Part shown: positions 22,873-32,645 of the stretch, in pieces | Layout: the number at the start of each line of letters is the position of its first letter | How positions within the stretch are numbered: position 1 is the stretch's first letter | Assembly: GCF_042453785.1 (NCBI RefSeq) | Contig: NC_091673.1 | Span: 8,081,001 to 8,145,000 of the forward strand | Direction: 5' to 3' | Source: Malus domestica | Taxonomy: Eukaryota; Streptophyta; Magnoliopsida; Rosales; Rosaceae | Length of the DNA stretch: 64,000 nt | Notes under the pieces: model-generated | The model's input: the letters and a program-made list of their open reading frames with translations, nothing else | What the model was told of the DNA's origin: nothing | The model's database searches: none | Program-made: the position numbers and the translations under genes

Positions 22873-23229
22873 ATGGGGAGCGAAAGAAGCCACAGCACAC
22901 AGAATGACTCCCCTGCTGGACCTAGTATGAAGCAACGAAATCAGGAAGGAAATAGAGTTACTCTTCAAGCTAAAGTCGATGAGCTAGAGGTTCAGAACAA
23001 CAAGATAGCGATGAAGAATGAAGTCCTCCAAGAACAATATGAAAAACTTTTCGAGATGCTTCACGAGGCTAGGCAGGCTCAAACACACAAGCTCGTCGCC
23101 CCTGTCGAGGTCAACAATCAACTGAATGCCCCCAACACGGAGGGTCGCCGATATCCGACACGGACATCCCTGATAGGGATCGAGCTACACATCAATGTGA
23201 TAATCAACATGAGACTTCTCTCAACCTGA
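22873..23229 (+). pseudogene. Gag N-terminal part, gypsy element
   Basis: ATG 22873 opens MGSERSHSTQNDS and a coiled-coil-like stretch (LQAKVDELEVQNNKIAMKNE), a common start of Tat-lineage gag. The same frame meets TGA at 23227-23229 and then continues open into gag-pol. Across about 23165-23300 coding-like residues appear in different frames (for example RDRATHQ and VEENTSSQRVW), so small indels are more likely than simple read-through. It would have formed the amino end of the capsid precursor. Confidence 0.65.
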
Positions 23230-26200
23230 AGCAGGAGAAGTAGAGGAAAACACCTCCTCACAGAGGGTGTGGAAGGATCAAAAGCTGTCTATCGCGATTG
23301 TCGAGACTTCCTAAAGCAACGTCGAGAGAATCCCATCCACATAAGCTCGAAGATCAATGACCCAAGGGTTTCTAAAAGACTCGGTCCTCTTCCACGACCC
23401 AGGCCAGCCGCCAATCTAGAGAAGGGGCAACAAGTCCCAGAAGAATATGAAGGTACTGGGGACTCGGAAACATTCCGACATACTCACTCTAGAAGTCAGT
23501 GTGGCGAGTCCAGAGAAAGATCACGCTATCTTGATCAAACTTTCCTACTTTCAAGAGGCGATGGGGACTTAAAGAAGAAAACTTCGGTGGTGCACGACTC
23601 CGCTCAGGACCCCCTTGTCCTGCAGCTCCTTGAGGAAGTAAACAAGCTGAAGGCTGAACGTCAAGCCGAGATACTTGACTGGAACCAACCCAGGCCTGGC
23701 CCTCTCACAAGAAAGATCCTCAACACTCCCCTCCAAGCGAAGACAAAGCAGAAGCTTGACTTACAGCTCTATACTGGAAGGGAAGACCCGATTGAACACC
23801 TTAACCTCTTTGAGTCCACCATGGTATACCGGGGACACACCGACAAAGAACGGTGCCTTCTCTTCCCCTCCACCCTCTCTGGCGGAGCTTTAAACTGGTA
23901 TTGCCGTCTTCCACCTGAGACAGTAGACTCATTTGAAGAGTTGAGAAAGCTGTTTGTCTCTCAACACATTTTCCAGACCGATCGCTTGCATTCCGCAGAT
24001 GACTTGTACACTATTCGCCAGAAGCCGGACGAGTCATTACGAAAGTACGCTGGCCGCTTCAGCCATGAGTATTCTCGCTGCGTTGAGGCAGATGACAAGA
24101 CCGCCCTTAAGGCTTTCACTGCAGGCTTACGTGACTGTTTCTTCAAGTACATGATCAATGCCAACACTTGGAAGACTTACTGTGAGGTGATGACACAAGC
24201 TTTCAACCATGCCTCCGCCGAGGCAAGGACATATCAAGGGAAACCCCCTACAGTGACCCCTTATCAGCAAGTAGGGAGTGAAGGCCAGATCCAACCGAAT
24301 GAAAAGACCTCAACCTTCCAAATGGTAGCAGCACACCCCCCTGCCTCATTTAATGCTTCGCCAAGTCAGCAGACATATCAATCTCAGGGCAAAAGGAAAG
24401 ACTTCCATCCTCACCAATCTCATTTTAATAAAAAGAATAAGGGGCACTATCGCGATAACTCAGGATATTGTCACAATAATGCCCGCCCCCAGGCAGTCAA
24501 CGCAGTGGGCCAATCACGTGTCAAGACAGGCCCTACCCCGAGGTATGAGACATACACCTCTTTGAATGCTACATGTGCTGCGATCTACCCCAGTATAGCT
24601 CACCTGATACCAAAGCCAAAGCCAAGACAGCCAGGTTACAAGTCCACGAAGAACACAGGCATGTTTTGCTGCTACCACGAGTATAATGGCCATGATAGTG
24701 AGAGGTGCATTATCCTCCGTGACCATATTGAAGCTTTGGCACGTGAAGGAAAAATTGATCAGTTCCTCCTTCACCATCCAAGGGATAACCGTAACCAACG
24801 CCAGGTGAATGTGATATATTCCATAAGCGGCGGCACACCCATGTCTGAATCTTCCAATAGGGCCATGAAAAGCAGTGAACGAACTTTGAGACCTGGCCAT
24901 CAAGTGTTTCACGTGGAAGATATCAGAGGAGGCAAGTATCAAAAGCCTAACTGGGATCCAATATGTTTCTACCCTGAGGAAGAAAGAGGTATCATCTACC
25001 CTCACAATGACCCGCTGATCGTGGAAGCTCACATAGCAAATTTTGATGTGAAACGAATTCTGATAGACACAGGTGCTTCAGTCAATATCATGTTTGCTGA
25101 AGCTTTCAAGGCACTTAATGTAGCTGAACACTTGCTCGATCGCTCGATTTCTCCTCTGATAAGCTTCTCTGGCGATATCGTGCAACCTTTAGGGAGTATA
25201 CACTTACCCTTCACCATTGGTACATGCCCCTACACGGCTACTATTACCACTAACTTCCTAGTGGTCAACTGCCCGACGACATACAATGTCATCTTTGGGC
25301 GCACAGGCATCAATGATCTCAAGGCCACGGTATCCACACATATGTTGTTGATGAAGTTTCCAACCCCTTTCGGCAATGGGTACATCAGGGGAGATCAACT
25401 TAGTGCTCGATCATGTTACAACACTTCAGTCAAACAACAACACCTGCCTATCCCCAAAGAGACTCTCTTTATACATAACCAAGTCGTAAAGACCAGTCCA
25501 GATGAATCCAACTCGGGTCTTCAGGATGGCAACAGTCAACCCGACGACCCTCGAGATGACTCATTCACCCAGCAAGCACAACCCGCTGAAGAGTTAGAGA
25601 AGGTCTCTATCTCCAAAGACCATCCAGACCGCATGGTGAATATTGGCACCACTTTGTCACCACCCCTTCGGTTGTCGCTGATCTCCTTTTTACAAGAGAA
25701 CGCCGAGGTCTTCGCTTGGTCATATAAAGATATGCCGGGCATCTCTCCCGATATCATCTGTCACCACTTGAGTATTGATCCCAAGACCAAACCAGTAAAA
25801 CAGAAGCGAAGATCTTATGATGTTGAACGATACGAGGCGATGAAAGTAGAAGTTGAAAAACTCAAGGACATAGGCTTCGTCTGTGAAGTCAATTACCCAA
25901 CATGGGTAGCAAATGTTGTCCTTGTTAAGAAAAATCCGACCAAGGAAAGTCTCCTGCTTCAAAAGGTCTTGTGGAGAATGTGTGTCGACTACACTGACCT
26001 AAACAAAGGATGCCCGAAGGATAGTTTCCCCCTTCCTCTCATTGATAGACTTATAGACTCTATGGCAGGGTGTGAGCTCTTGAGCTTCATGGACGCTTAT
26101 TCAGGATACAACCAAATCCTCATGAACCCCTCAGACCAAGAACACACGGCCTTCACTACTGACAGGGGACTATATTGCTATAAAGTCATGCCTTTCGGCC

Positions 26201-28866
26201 TAAAGAATGTAGGAGCAACTTATCAGAGACTGGTCAATTCAATGTTCGCCGAACAAATTGGGAAGAGCATGGAAGTTTACGTTGATGATATGCTAGTCAA
26301 AAGCAAACATGCTGACCAACACATCACCAACCTATCTGAAACTTTCACCATTCTAAAGAGGTATCGAATGAGGTTGAACCCCAACAAATGTGCCTTCGGC
26401 GTGGGCTCTGGCAAATTCTTAGGCTTCATGATTAGCCAACGAGGCATTGAAGCTAACCCTGAAAAGATCAAAGCAATCCTCGACATGAAAGAGCCAATAA
26501 CTTCAAAAGACATCCAAAGCCTTACTGGCAAGGTGGCAGCCTTAACTAGATTCATCTCTAAGGCCACAGACAGATGTGCTCCTTTCTTCAAAGCACTCAA
26601 GGGAAATAAGAAGTACATTACATGGACGGAGGAATGTGCCAAGGCATTCAGGAACCTCAAAGAGTACATGAGTAAAGCCCATCTGCTCTCCAAACCAGAA
26701 GTTGGTGACACTCTCATCATCTATCTATCGGTTTCGGCTTCAGCAGTCAGTTCTGTTCTTATTCGAATGGACAGTGGTGTCGAACGGCCCGTCTACTACG
26801 CTAGCAAGGCCCTACAAGATGCGGAGACACGATACTCCAACATTGAGAAATTAGCTCTAGCATTGGTCATGTCTGCTCGGAAACTTCGCCCTTATTTCCA
26901 AACACACGCCATCATCGTGCTTACCAATCACCCTCTTCGACAGATACTCCAGAGTCTTGACACGTCTGGACGAATGATCAAATGGGCGATAGCATTGGGT
27001 GAGTTTGACATCTCCTACCAACCAAAACCAGCCGAAAAAGGTCAAGCAGTAGCAGATTTCATCGCCGACTTCACATATCCTGTTGACATTGCTTCTACAC
27101 CTGAAGTAGTAGCTTCATTACCATCGGAAGCTCAGAAAGTAGAATCAACGACCCCAGCATGGAGTCTGTATGTTGATGGCTCATCCAACCAACAGGGCTG
27201 CGGAGCAGGATTAGTCCTCACTACCCCCGACAAAGTGGCGATGGAATACGCTCTTCATTTCAAATTCAAGGCATCGAACAACGAGGCCGAATACGAAGCC
27301 CTTCTAGCAGGCTTACGTTTGGCCAAACACCTTGGGGTTAAACGAATTGATATCTTCAGTGACTCCCAATTAGTGGTCAACCAAGTCACAAACAACTTTG
27401 ATGCTAAGGATAGCTCCATGGCAGCATATCTTGCGCAAACGCGACTTTTGCTCAAGCACTTCCACTACCAGATCACCCAAGTTCCTCGAGCGGCAAACAG
27501 TCATGCAGACGTTTTGGCTCGCCTCGCCTCGGCAGTGGAAGACAAGATTGGGAGAAAAATTCATGTCGAATTGTTGGCAGAACCAAGCACTATGGTCGCG
27601 GAGGTGTGCAATTTACAACAAGAAGATAGTTGGATCACCCCAATTTATAAATTCCTTGCTCATGGCACCCTCCCAATTGACAAAGTCCAAGCTAAGCAGA
27701 TTCGATACAAGTCTGCCCGCTACCTGATCATTAATGACCAACTCTACAAGCGCGGTTTCACCCTGCCATACCTAAGATGCCTTACATCTGCAGAGGCGGA
27801 AATTGTCCTTCGGGAAATACATGAAGGAGTCTGCGGAGATCATGCTGGGTCTCGATCCCTAGCACACAAGACTTTTCGCCAAGGATACTATTGGCCAACA
27901 CTCCACCAAGATGCCATCAGAATATCTCGCTCATGTGATAAGTGTCAACGCTACGCATCTATCCCTCACTCCCCTCCCGAGCCGCTCACTCCTATGATTA
28001 GCCCTTGGCCCTTTGCCCAATGGGGACTTGATTTGATCGGCCCAATGCCTGCAGGGAAAGGCAAGGTCCGCTATGCAATCGTTGCAGTTGACTACTTCAC
28101 AAAGTGGGCTGAAGTAGAACCCTTGGCAACCATTACTGAGGGAAAAATAGAAGACTTCGTATGGAAGAACATCCTCTGCAGATTCGGCATTCCCAATGCG
28201 ATAGTCACGGACAATGGGCGGCAGTTCGACAACAAGAAGTTCAAGATGTTCTGCTCTAAGTTCAACATCAACTTATGTTTTGCCTCTCCAGCCCATCCCC
28301 AGTCTAACGGACAAGTCGAGGCCAATAACAAAATAATCAAGCGCACTCTGAAAACTAGCTTGGACAAAGCTAAAGGTTGTTGGCCAGAATTCGTACCCCA
28401 AGTCCTTTGGTCATACCGCACTTCATATCGGACTTCCACAGGAGAAACTCCATTCTCACTTGCTTTTGGTACAGAAGCAGTTGTCCCAGTTGAGCTTGAG
28501 CAAGCAACATACCGAATCCAGAACTACATACAGAGTGAGAACGATAATCAACTCACCCTCAACCTGGATCTAGTCGAGGAACACAGAAATCAGGCTCACC
28601 TGAGGAATGTCGCCTACAAGCAGCGCATCTCCAACTACTACGACTCAAGGGTCAAACCTCGCTCTTTCAAAGTGGGAGACTGGGTACTGAAGAAAAGATT
28701 ACTCTGTGATAGAGTCCCGAGTGAAGGAACACTCAGTCCTAACTGGGACGGACCGTTCGAGGTCGTCGGCATCAGCCGCCCTGGCTCCTACAAGCTCAGA
28801 AACTCCGACGGCAAGACCCTTGGCCATCCATGGAATGCTGACCACTTGAAGTACTATTACAAATAG
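23230..28866 (+). CDS. Ty3/gypsy (Tat lineage) gag-pol polyprotein
   Basis: The frame is open from 23230 to the stop at 28866; residues here count from the GTG at 23269 (1,865 codons). The capsid-like gag core spans about 166-325 and a CX2HX4HX4C knuckle (CYHEYNGHDSERC region) lies near 465. Protease Asp is in LIDTGAS (D600). Reverse transcriptase has catalytic YVDD (1004-1007). A first RNase H spans about 1140-1255, followed by a second, archaeal-type RNase H (YVDGSSNQQGCGAG, FSDSQLVVNQV) about 1298-1420. Integrase has an HHCC finger (1518-1562) and D1588, D1648, E1684 (D-x59-D-x35-E). Dual RNase H and absence of a chromodomain place it in the Tat lineage. The product copies element RNA in virus-like particles and integrates the cDNA. 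No stop interrupts pol, so insertion is probably recent, though gag is damaged upstream. Its 3' LTR is of a different family from its 5' LTR. Confidence 0.93.
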   Translation, partial: SRRSRGKHLLTEGVEGSKAVYRDCRDFLKQRRENPIHISSKINDPRVSKRLGPLPRPRPAANLEKGQQVPEEYEGTGDSETFRHTHSRSQCGESRERSRYLDQTFLLSRGDGDLKKKTSVVHDSAQDPLVLQLLEEVNKLKAERQAEILDWNQPRPGPLTRKILNTPLQAKTKQKLDLQLYTGREDPIEHLNLFESTMVYRGHTDKERCLLFPSTLSGGALNWYCRLPPETVDSFEELRKLFVSQHIFQTDRLHSADDLYTIRQKPDESLRKYAGRFSHEYSRCVEADDKTALKAFTAGLRDCFFKYMINANTWKTYCEVMTQAFNHASAEARTYQGKPPTVTPYQQVGSEGQIQPNEKTSTFQMVAAHPPASFNASPSQQTYQSQGKRKDFHPHQSHFNKKNKGHYRDNSGYCHNNARPQAVNAVGQSRVKTGPTPRYETYTSLNATCAAIYPSIAHLIPKPKPRQPGYKSTKNTGMFCCYHEYNGHDSERCIILRDHIEALAREGKIDQFLLHHPRDNRNQRQVNVIYSISGGTPMSESSNRAMKSSERTLRPGHQVFHVEDIRGGKYQKPNWDPICFYPEEERGIIYPHNDPLIVEAHIANFDVKRILIDTGASVNIMFAEAFKALNVAEHLLDRSISPLISFSGDIVQPLGSIHLPFTIGTCPYTATITTNFLVVNCPTTYNVIFGRTGINDLKATVSTHMLLMKFPTPFGNGYIRGDQLSARSCYNTSVKQQHLPIPKETLFIHNQVVKTSPDESNSGLQDGNSQPDDPRDDSFTQQAQPAEELEKVSISKDHPDRMVNIGTTLSPPLRLSLISFLQENAEVFAWSYKDMPGISPDIICHHLSIDPKTKPVKQKRRSYDVERYEAMKVEVEKLKDIGFVCEVNYPTWVANVVLVKKNPTKESLLLQKVLWRMCVDYTDLNKGCPKDSFPLPLIDRLIDSMAGCELLSFMDAYSGYNQILMNPSDQEHTAFTTDRGLYCYKVMPFGLKNVGATYQRLVNSMFAEQIGKSMEVYVDDMLVKSKHADQHITNLSETFTILKRYRMRLNPNKCAFGVGSGKFLGFMISQRGIEANPEKIKAILDMKEPITSKDIQSLTGKVAALTRFISKATDRCAPFFKALKGNKKYITWTEECAKAFRNLKEYMSKAHLLSKPEVGDTLIIYLSVSASAVSSVLIRMDSGVERPVYYASKALQDAETRYSNIEKLALALVMSARKLRPYFQTHAIIVLTNHPLRQILQSLDTSGRMIKWAIALGEFDISYQPKPAEKGQAVADFIADFTYPVDIASTPEVVASLPSEAQKVESTTPAWSLYVDGSSNQQGCGAGLVLTTPDKVAMEYALHFKFKASNNEAEYEALLAGLRLAKHLGVKRIDIFSDSQLVVNQVTNNFDAKDSSMAAYLAQTRLLLKHFHYQITQVPRAANSHADVLARLASAVEDKIGRKIHVELLAEPSTMVAEVCNLQQEDSWITPIYKFLAHGTLPIDKVQAKQIRYKSARYLIINDQLYKRGFTLPYLRCLTSAEAEIVLREIHEGVCGDHAGSRSLAHKTFRQGYYWPTLHQDAIRISRSCDKCQRYASIPHSPPEPLTPMISPWPFAQWGLDLIGPMPAGKGKVRYAIVAVDYFTKWAEVEPLATITEGKIEDFVWKNILCRFGIPNAIVTDNGRQFDNKKFKMFCSKFNINLCFASPAHPQSNGQVEANNKIIKRTLKTSLDKAKGCWPEFVPQVLWSYRTSYRTSTGETPFSLAFGTEAVVPVELEQATYRIQNYIQSENDNQLTLNLDLVEEHRNQAHLRNVAYKQRISNYYDSRVKPRSFKVGDWVLKKRLLCDRVPSEGTLSPNWDGPFEVVGISRPGSYKLRNSDGKTLGHPWNADHLKYYYK

Positions 28867-29053
28867 ACTCACATTGTACAAGTGTTAAGCTACAGCCGTT
28901 CGGCATCCTATGTAACAAAGACCATTTGGTATGAATTCAATAAAGAGGTGATTTAGCCAACTCGGCCATAAACTCTTTTCCATTCTGAGCAATGAAACAC
29001 TCAAGTGTTGAAGCTTCAACGCAAATGTTTCCAATACAAAATAAAATCTAAGC

Positions 29054-29275
29054 ATGTGTCAACAAGACTATACAAAGGATCTACATCATACATTCCAACA
29101 CATTCATACGTAAACATCATACATTCCAACACATTCATACATAAACATCATACATTCCAACACATTCATACATAAACATTATACATTCTAATACATTCAT
29201 ACATAAACATCATACATTCCAACACATTCATGCATAAACATCATACATTCCAACACATCCATACATAAGCCAACT
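29054..29275 (+). repeat. ~32-bp tandem repeat after gag-pol
   Basis: About six copies of a unit containing catacattccaacacattca and tacataaacat, period about 32 bp, in the untranslated 3' region of the gypsy element. Confidence 0.85.
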
Positions 29276-29289
29276 GTGCTTCGAAAGGG

Positions 29290-29690
29290 TTCAACACACT
29301 TTGTGTCATTCGACATTTGCCACAATGTGCCTCGACACCTTGCCCTTATTCTCACCAACTAGGTGATGAAGGAACTCACCTTCGTACCACCAACTAGGTG
29401 ATGAAATGTACAACCCGTACTCTAATATTATTTGGAAACTTGCCACCCTTATCACCAATCAGGTGAAGAAGGAACTCATCTTCATGCCACCAACCAGGTG
29501 ATGAAATGTACAACGCGTACGTTCCTTCATGCCACCAACCAGGTGATGAAATGTACAACGCGTACTCTCCTTTATGTCACCAACCAGGTGATGAAATGTG
29601 ATGAAAGGTGATTAAGGAATTCACATTCGTACCACCAACCAAGTGATGAAAGCAACCTACCATTCATTCCATTAACCAGAAGACGAGTGG
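29290..29690 (+). repeat. caccaaccaggtgatgaaat repeat block
   Basis: Six or more irregular copies of caccaaccaggtgatgaaat followed by gtacaacgcgtact. The same unit occurs in E3 at 37785-37925, linking the 3' regions of the two elements. Confidence 0.8.
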
Positions 29691-30145
29691 TACAACTTGT
29701 ACATGTGAACTCCTAGCATTCACAAATAATAAAAAACCATCAAGCTTTACAACTTAACTAGGGGAGCACTTATGTCTAACAAGAGCTATAGTCACAAACA
29801 AAGTCTTATTGCAAGCCAACAATGGCTTCAATGCATGGTATACGAAGATCAAGCTCTTCAACCCTCTTGCATCTGCTTCAGACATTTCTCCTCTGTAACA
29901 ATGCAAACACTACAACTCATAGAAAGCTTCAAACGCTCTTGATCAAGACTGTTCGAAGCAAATTCAATTTATATGGTTCATCCAAACCTTCGACTACTAC
30001 AAGATGTGGCTTGCATCACAATCTCTCGCTTAACAGTATGGAAGCAAAATTTGTATACGTTGTCTCTCCCACATTTTCAAATTTCTAGTTTTCCCAAAAA
30101 AAATTAAAAAAAAAAAAAAAAATGGAAATTGGGAAATTCAACAAA

Positions 30146-30720
30146 GCTTCATCAATGGAGGACAAATATCAATCTCAAAAGCTTTGCACTATCTTCATCC
30201 AGATAGTGTGAAGCAAAATCAATTTATGGTGCCAACAAAAGCTTCATCAATGGAGGACAAATATCAATCTCAAAAGCTTCGCACTATGTTCATCAAGATA
30301 GTGCGAAGCACAATCAATTTATGGTGCCAACAAAAGCTTCATCAATGGAGGACAAGTATCAATCTCCAAAGCTTCGCACTATGTTCATCAAGATAGTGCG
30401 AAGCACAATCAATTTATGGTGCCAACAAAAGCTTCATCAATGGAGGACAAGTATCAATCTCCAAAGCTTCGCACTATGTTCATCAAGATAGTGCGAAGCA
30501 CAATCAATTTATGGTGCCAACAAAAGCTTCATCAATGGAGGACAAGTATCAATCTCCAAAGCTTCGCACTATGTTCATCAAGATAGTGCGAAGCACAATC
30601 AATTTATGGTGCCAACAAAAGCTTCATCAATGGAGGAAAAGTATCAATCTCCAAAGCTTCGCACTATGTTCATCAAGATAGTGCGAAGCACAATCAATTT
30701 ATGGTGCCAACCAAAGCTTC
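30146..30720 (+). repeat. Six 95-bp repeats, each with a 12-bp-stem hairpin
   Basis: gcttcatcaatgg recurs at 30146, 30241, 30336, 30431, 30526 and 30621, exactly 95 bp apart. Most units contain gcttcgcactat, a ten-base spacer, and its exact complement atagtgcgaagc. The first unit has mismatches. Shorter aaagcttcacctataaagct copies continue to about 30900. Confidence 0.92.
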
Positions 30721-31964
30721 ACCTATAAAGCTTCAAACACAAAGCTTCACCTATAAAGCTTCAACACCAAAGCTTCACCTATAAAGCTTCACCTATCAAG
30801 CTTCAACCCCAAAGCTTCACCTACAATACAAAATTTCAACACCAAAACTTCACCTACAATACCAAATTTCAACACCAAAACACATAAAAGCTTCACACAC
30901 TCTTCATCAAGATAGTGCGAAGCTAATTCCAGTGGAGCTGAATTTTAGACATCTTATAGTTCTTGAGCAGATGAACAACTTTCACGAAGGAAATTTTTCT
31001 ATTTGAGCGACGGAAGTTAGAGTGTTGAAGCCCCAAACATGACAGTCAGATTTCTGCAAGCTTCAAAGCTGCTGCGGTGTTTCGAAGATCTGGAAATATT
31101 CAACCGTTAGTTTGTTCTGAATTTTTGATATGTTATGGAAGAGATGGTGAGGAACAACTTCGATGAAGAAAGTCTGTTGATCTGAACAAGAGAAAATGGA
31201 GTTTCGAAGCTCACAACAAGTCTGACGGGTTAACAGAAAATTGATGAACAGTTACTCATCATACTTGAATTTCTGAAGTTGTACTACTCCGATGGATCTC
31301 AAATTTGGATATGTTGTAGTTCACAAGATAAGGAACAACTTTCATGAAGACGACTTTGCAATATGAGCTATAGAGAATGGTGTTATCTTGCATCCACTCA
31401 GGCTGATTAGTGGAAACGAAAAGCAATTCCACCAAAGAAAAGATGAAAAAGAGAGAAATGCTACTAATTGCACTTGATCTTGTCTAGTCAATAGCATGCA
31501 GCATCAAACACACAAAAGTTGGAAATATTTTTAGATAAAGCATATACGAATGTGTGACATCGAAACAAGGATTCGTTACTTTGACAAATTAGTAACAAGC
31601 GAGACACCTCATTCGACAACTCTCTTCGCCTGAAGACTTGGGGGACTCCCACCATATGCTACTACACCTTGATACTCGACAGTCTCACAACCATTCAATG
31701 ACTTGGATTTTTCAAGTCTCCAACCGAGAAGTTTTCCTTACTCGGGAAATTAAGGGAACATTACTTCAAACTACACGCTTCACTCACAAAGCTTCAACAA
31801 TATAGGTTTCAACAAAAGAAAAAATTCAAAGAACTTTCTGAAGAAGGCATTGGTGTATTTAACACAATATGTTGAAATGAAGCAAAGCTTATTTATTAAT
31901 ATTTTCGATAAGCCACAAATATGTACATATACATGAGTCAAAATAAACAAACAAAAGGGAGCCT

Positions 31965-32645
31965 TCACAAAGGTTGCTTAGGGGAAGTCTCAGCAGTCGG
32001 TAGAGCCCCAGAAAGAGAAAGCACCGGAGGGTGGTTATCCGGAGCCTCAGTACTTGACAAAACCCCAGAAGGAAGAGGCATTGGAGGTTCATCATTTGAA
32101 GCTTCATTACCAGGTACAGCCCCAGGGGACGAAGGCAATAAATGCATTTGGAACAAACCCACAAACCGCTGATGATCAAGTAAAACCTTACCATCAGATT
32201 CCTTCATCTGGTCAAGCTTTCTTTTCATGTTTGTAGCATAGTCATGGGCGAGCCGGTGCAACTGTTTATTCTCATGCTTGAGCCCTCTAATCTCCTGTTT
32301 GAGACTCATCACTTCAGCAGCCAATGATTCAACTTGGCGGGTTCTAGCAAATAGGCATTGGGCCATATTAGACACAGAACCTACACACTGAACACTAAGA
32401 GCCAGAGAGTCCTTAACAGCCAACTCATCAGACCGTTTGGAAAGTAGTCTGTTATCTGTGGGAGTGAGAAGGTTCCTGGCCACCACTGCAGCGGTCATAT
32501 CATTCTTCATCACAGAATCCCCAACGGTAAGAGGACCAGTAGGGGATATGAAGGATGGGCGCCATATGTTGTCTGGAGAATGCGTGGCTGTCTCTTCTCC
32601 AAGGTTCAAGTCAAAACGACGGTCGGAGGGTCCAGACATTTTCAA
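31965..32645 (-). CDS. Antisense additional ORF of the Tat-lineage element
   Basis: A 226-aa frame on the strand opposite gag-pol, between pol and the 3' LTR. The start at 32645 (MKMSGPSDRRFDLNLGEE) is followed by a coiled-coil-like segment (VESLAAEVMSLKQEIRGLKH, KQLHRLAHDYATNMKRKLDQ) around residues 105-150. A Pro/Ser-rich tail follows with two related repeats (PPMPLPSGVLSSTEAPDN, PPVLSLSGALPTAETS). Tat-lineage elements such as Grande are known to carry an antisense extra ORF at this place; its role is unknown. The unbroken frame and ordered composition argue for a real gene. No catalytic motif, signal peptide or membrane segment was seen. Confidence 0.65.
   Translation of the reverse strand: MKMSGPSDRRFDLNLGEETATHSPDNIWRPSFISPTGPLTVGDSVMKNDMTAAVVARNLLTPTDNRLLSKRSDELAVKDSLALSVQCVGSVSNMAQCLFARTRQVESLAAEVMSLKQEIRGLKHENKQLHRLAHDYATNMKRKLDQMKESDGKVLLDHQRFVGLFQMHLLPSSPGAVPGNEASNDEPPMPLPSGVLSSTEAPDNHPPVLSLSGALPTAETSPKQPL

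Noticed and set aside
29054..30900. CRISPR-like array of regular repeats
   Set aside because: Units are tandem without unique spacers, in a plant retrotransposon 3' region.
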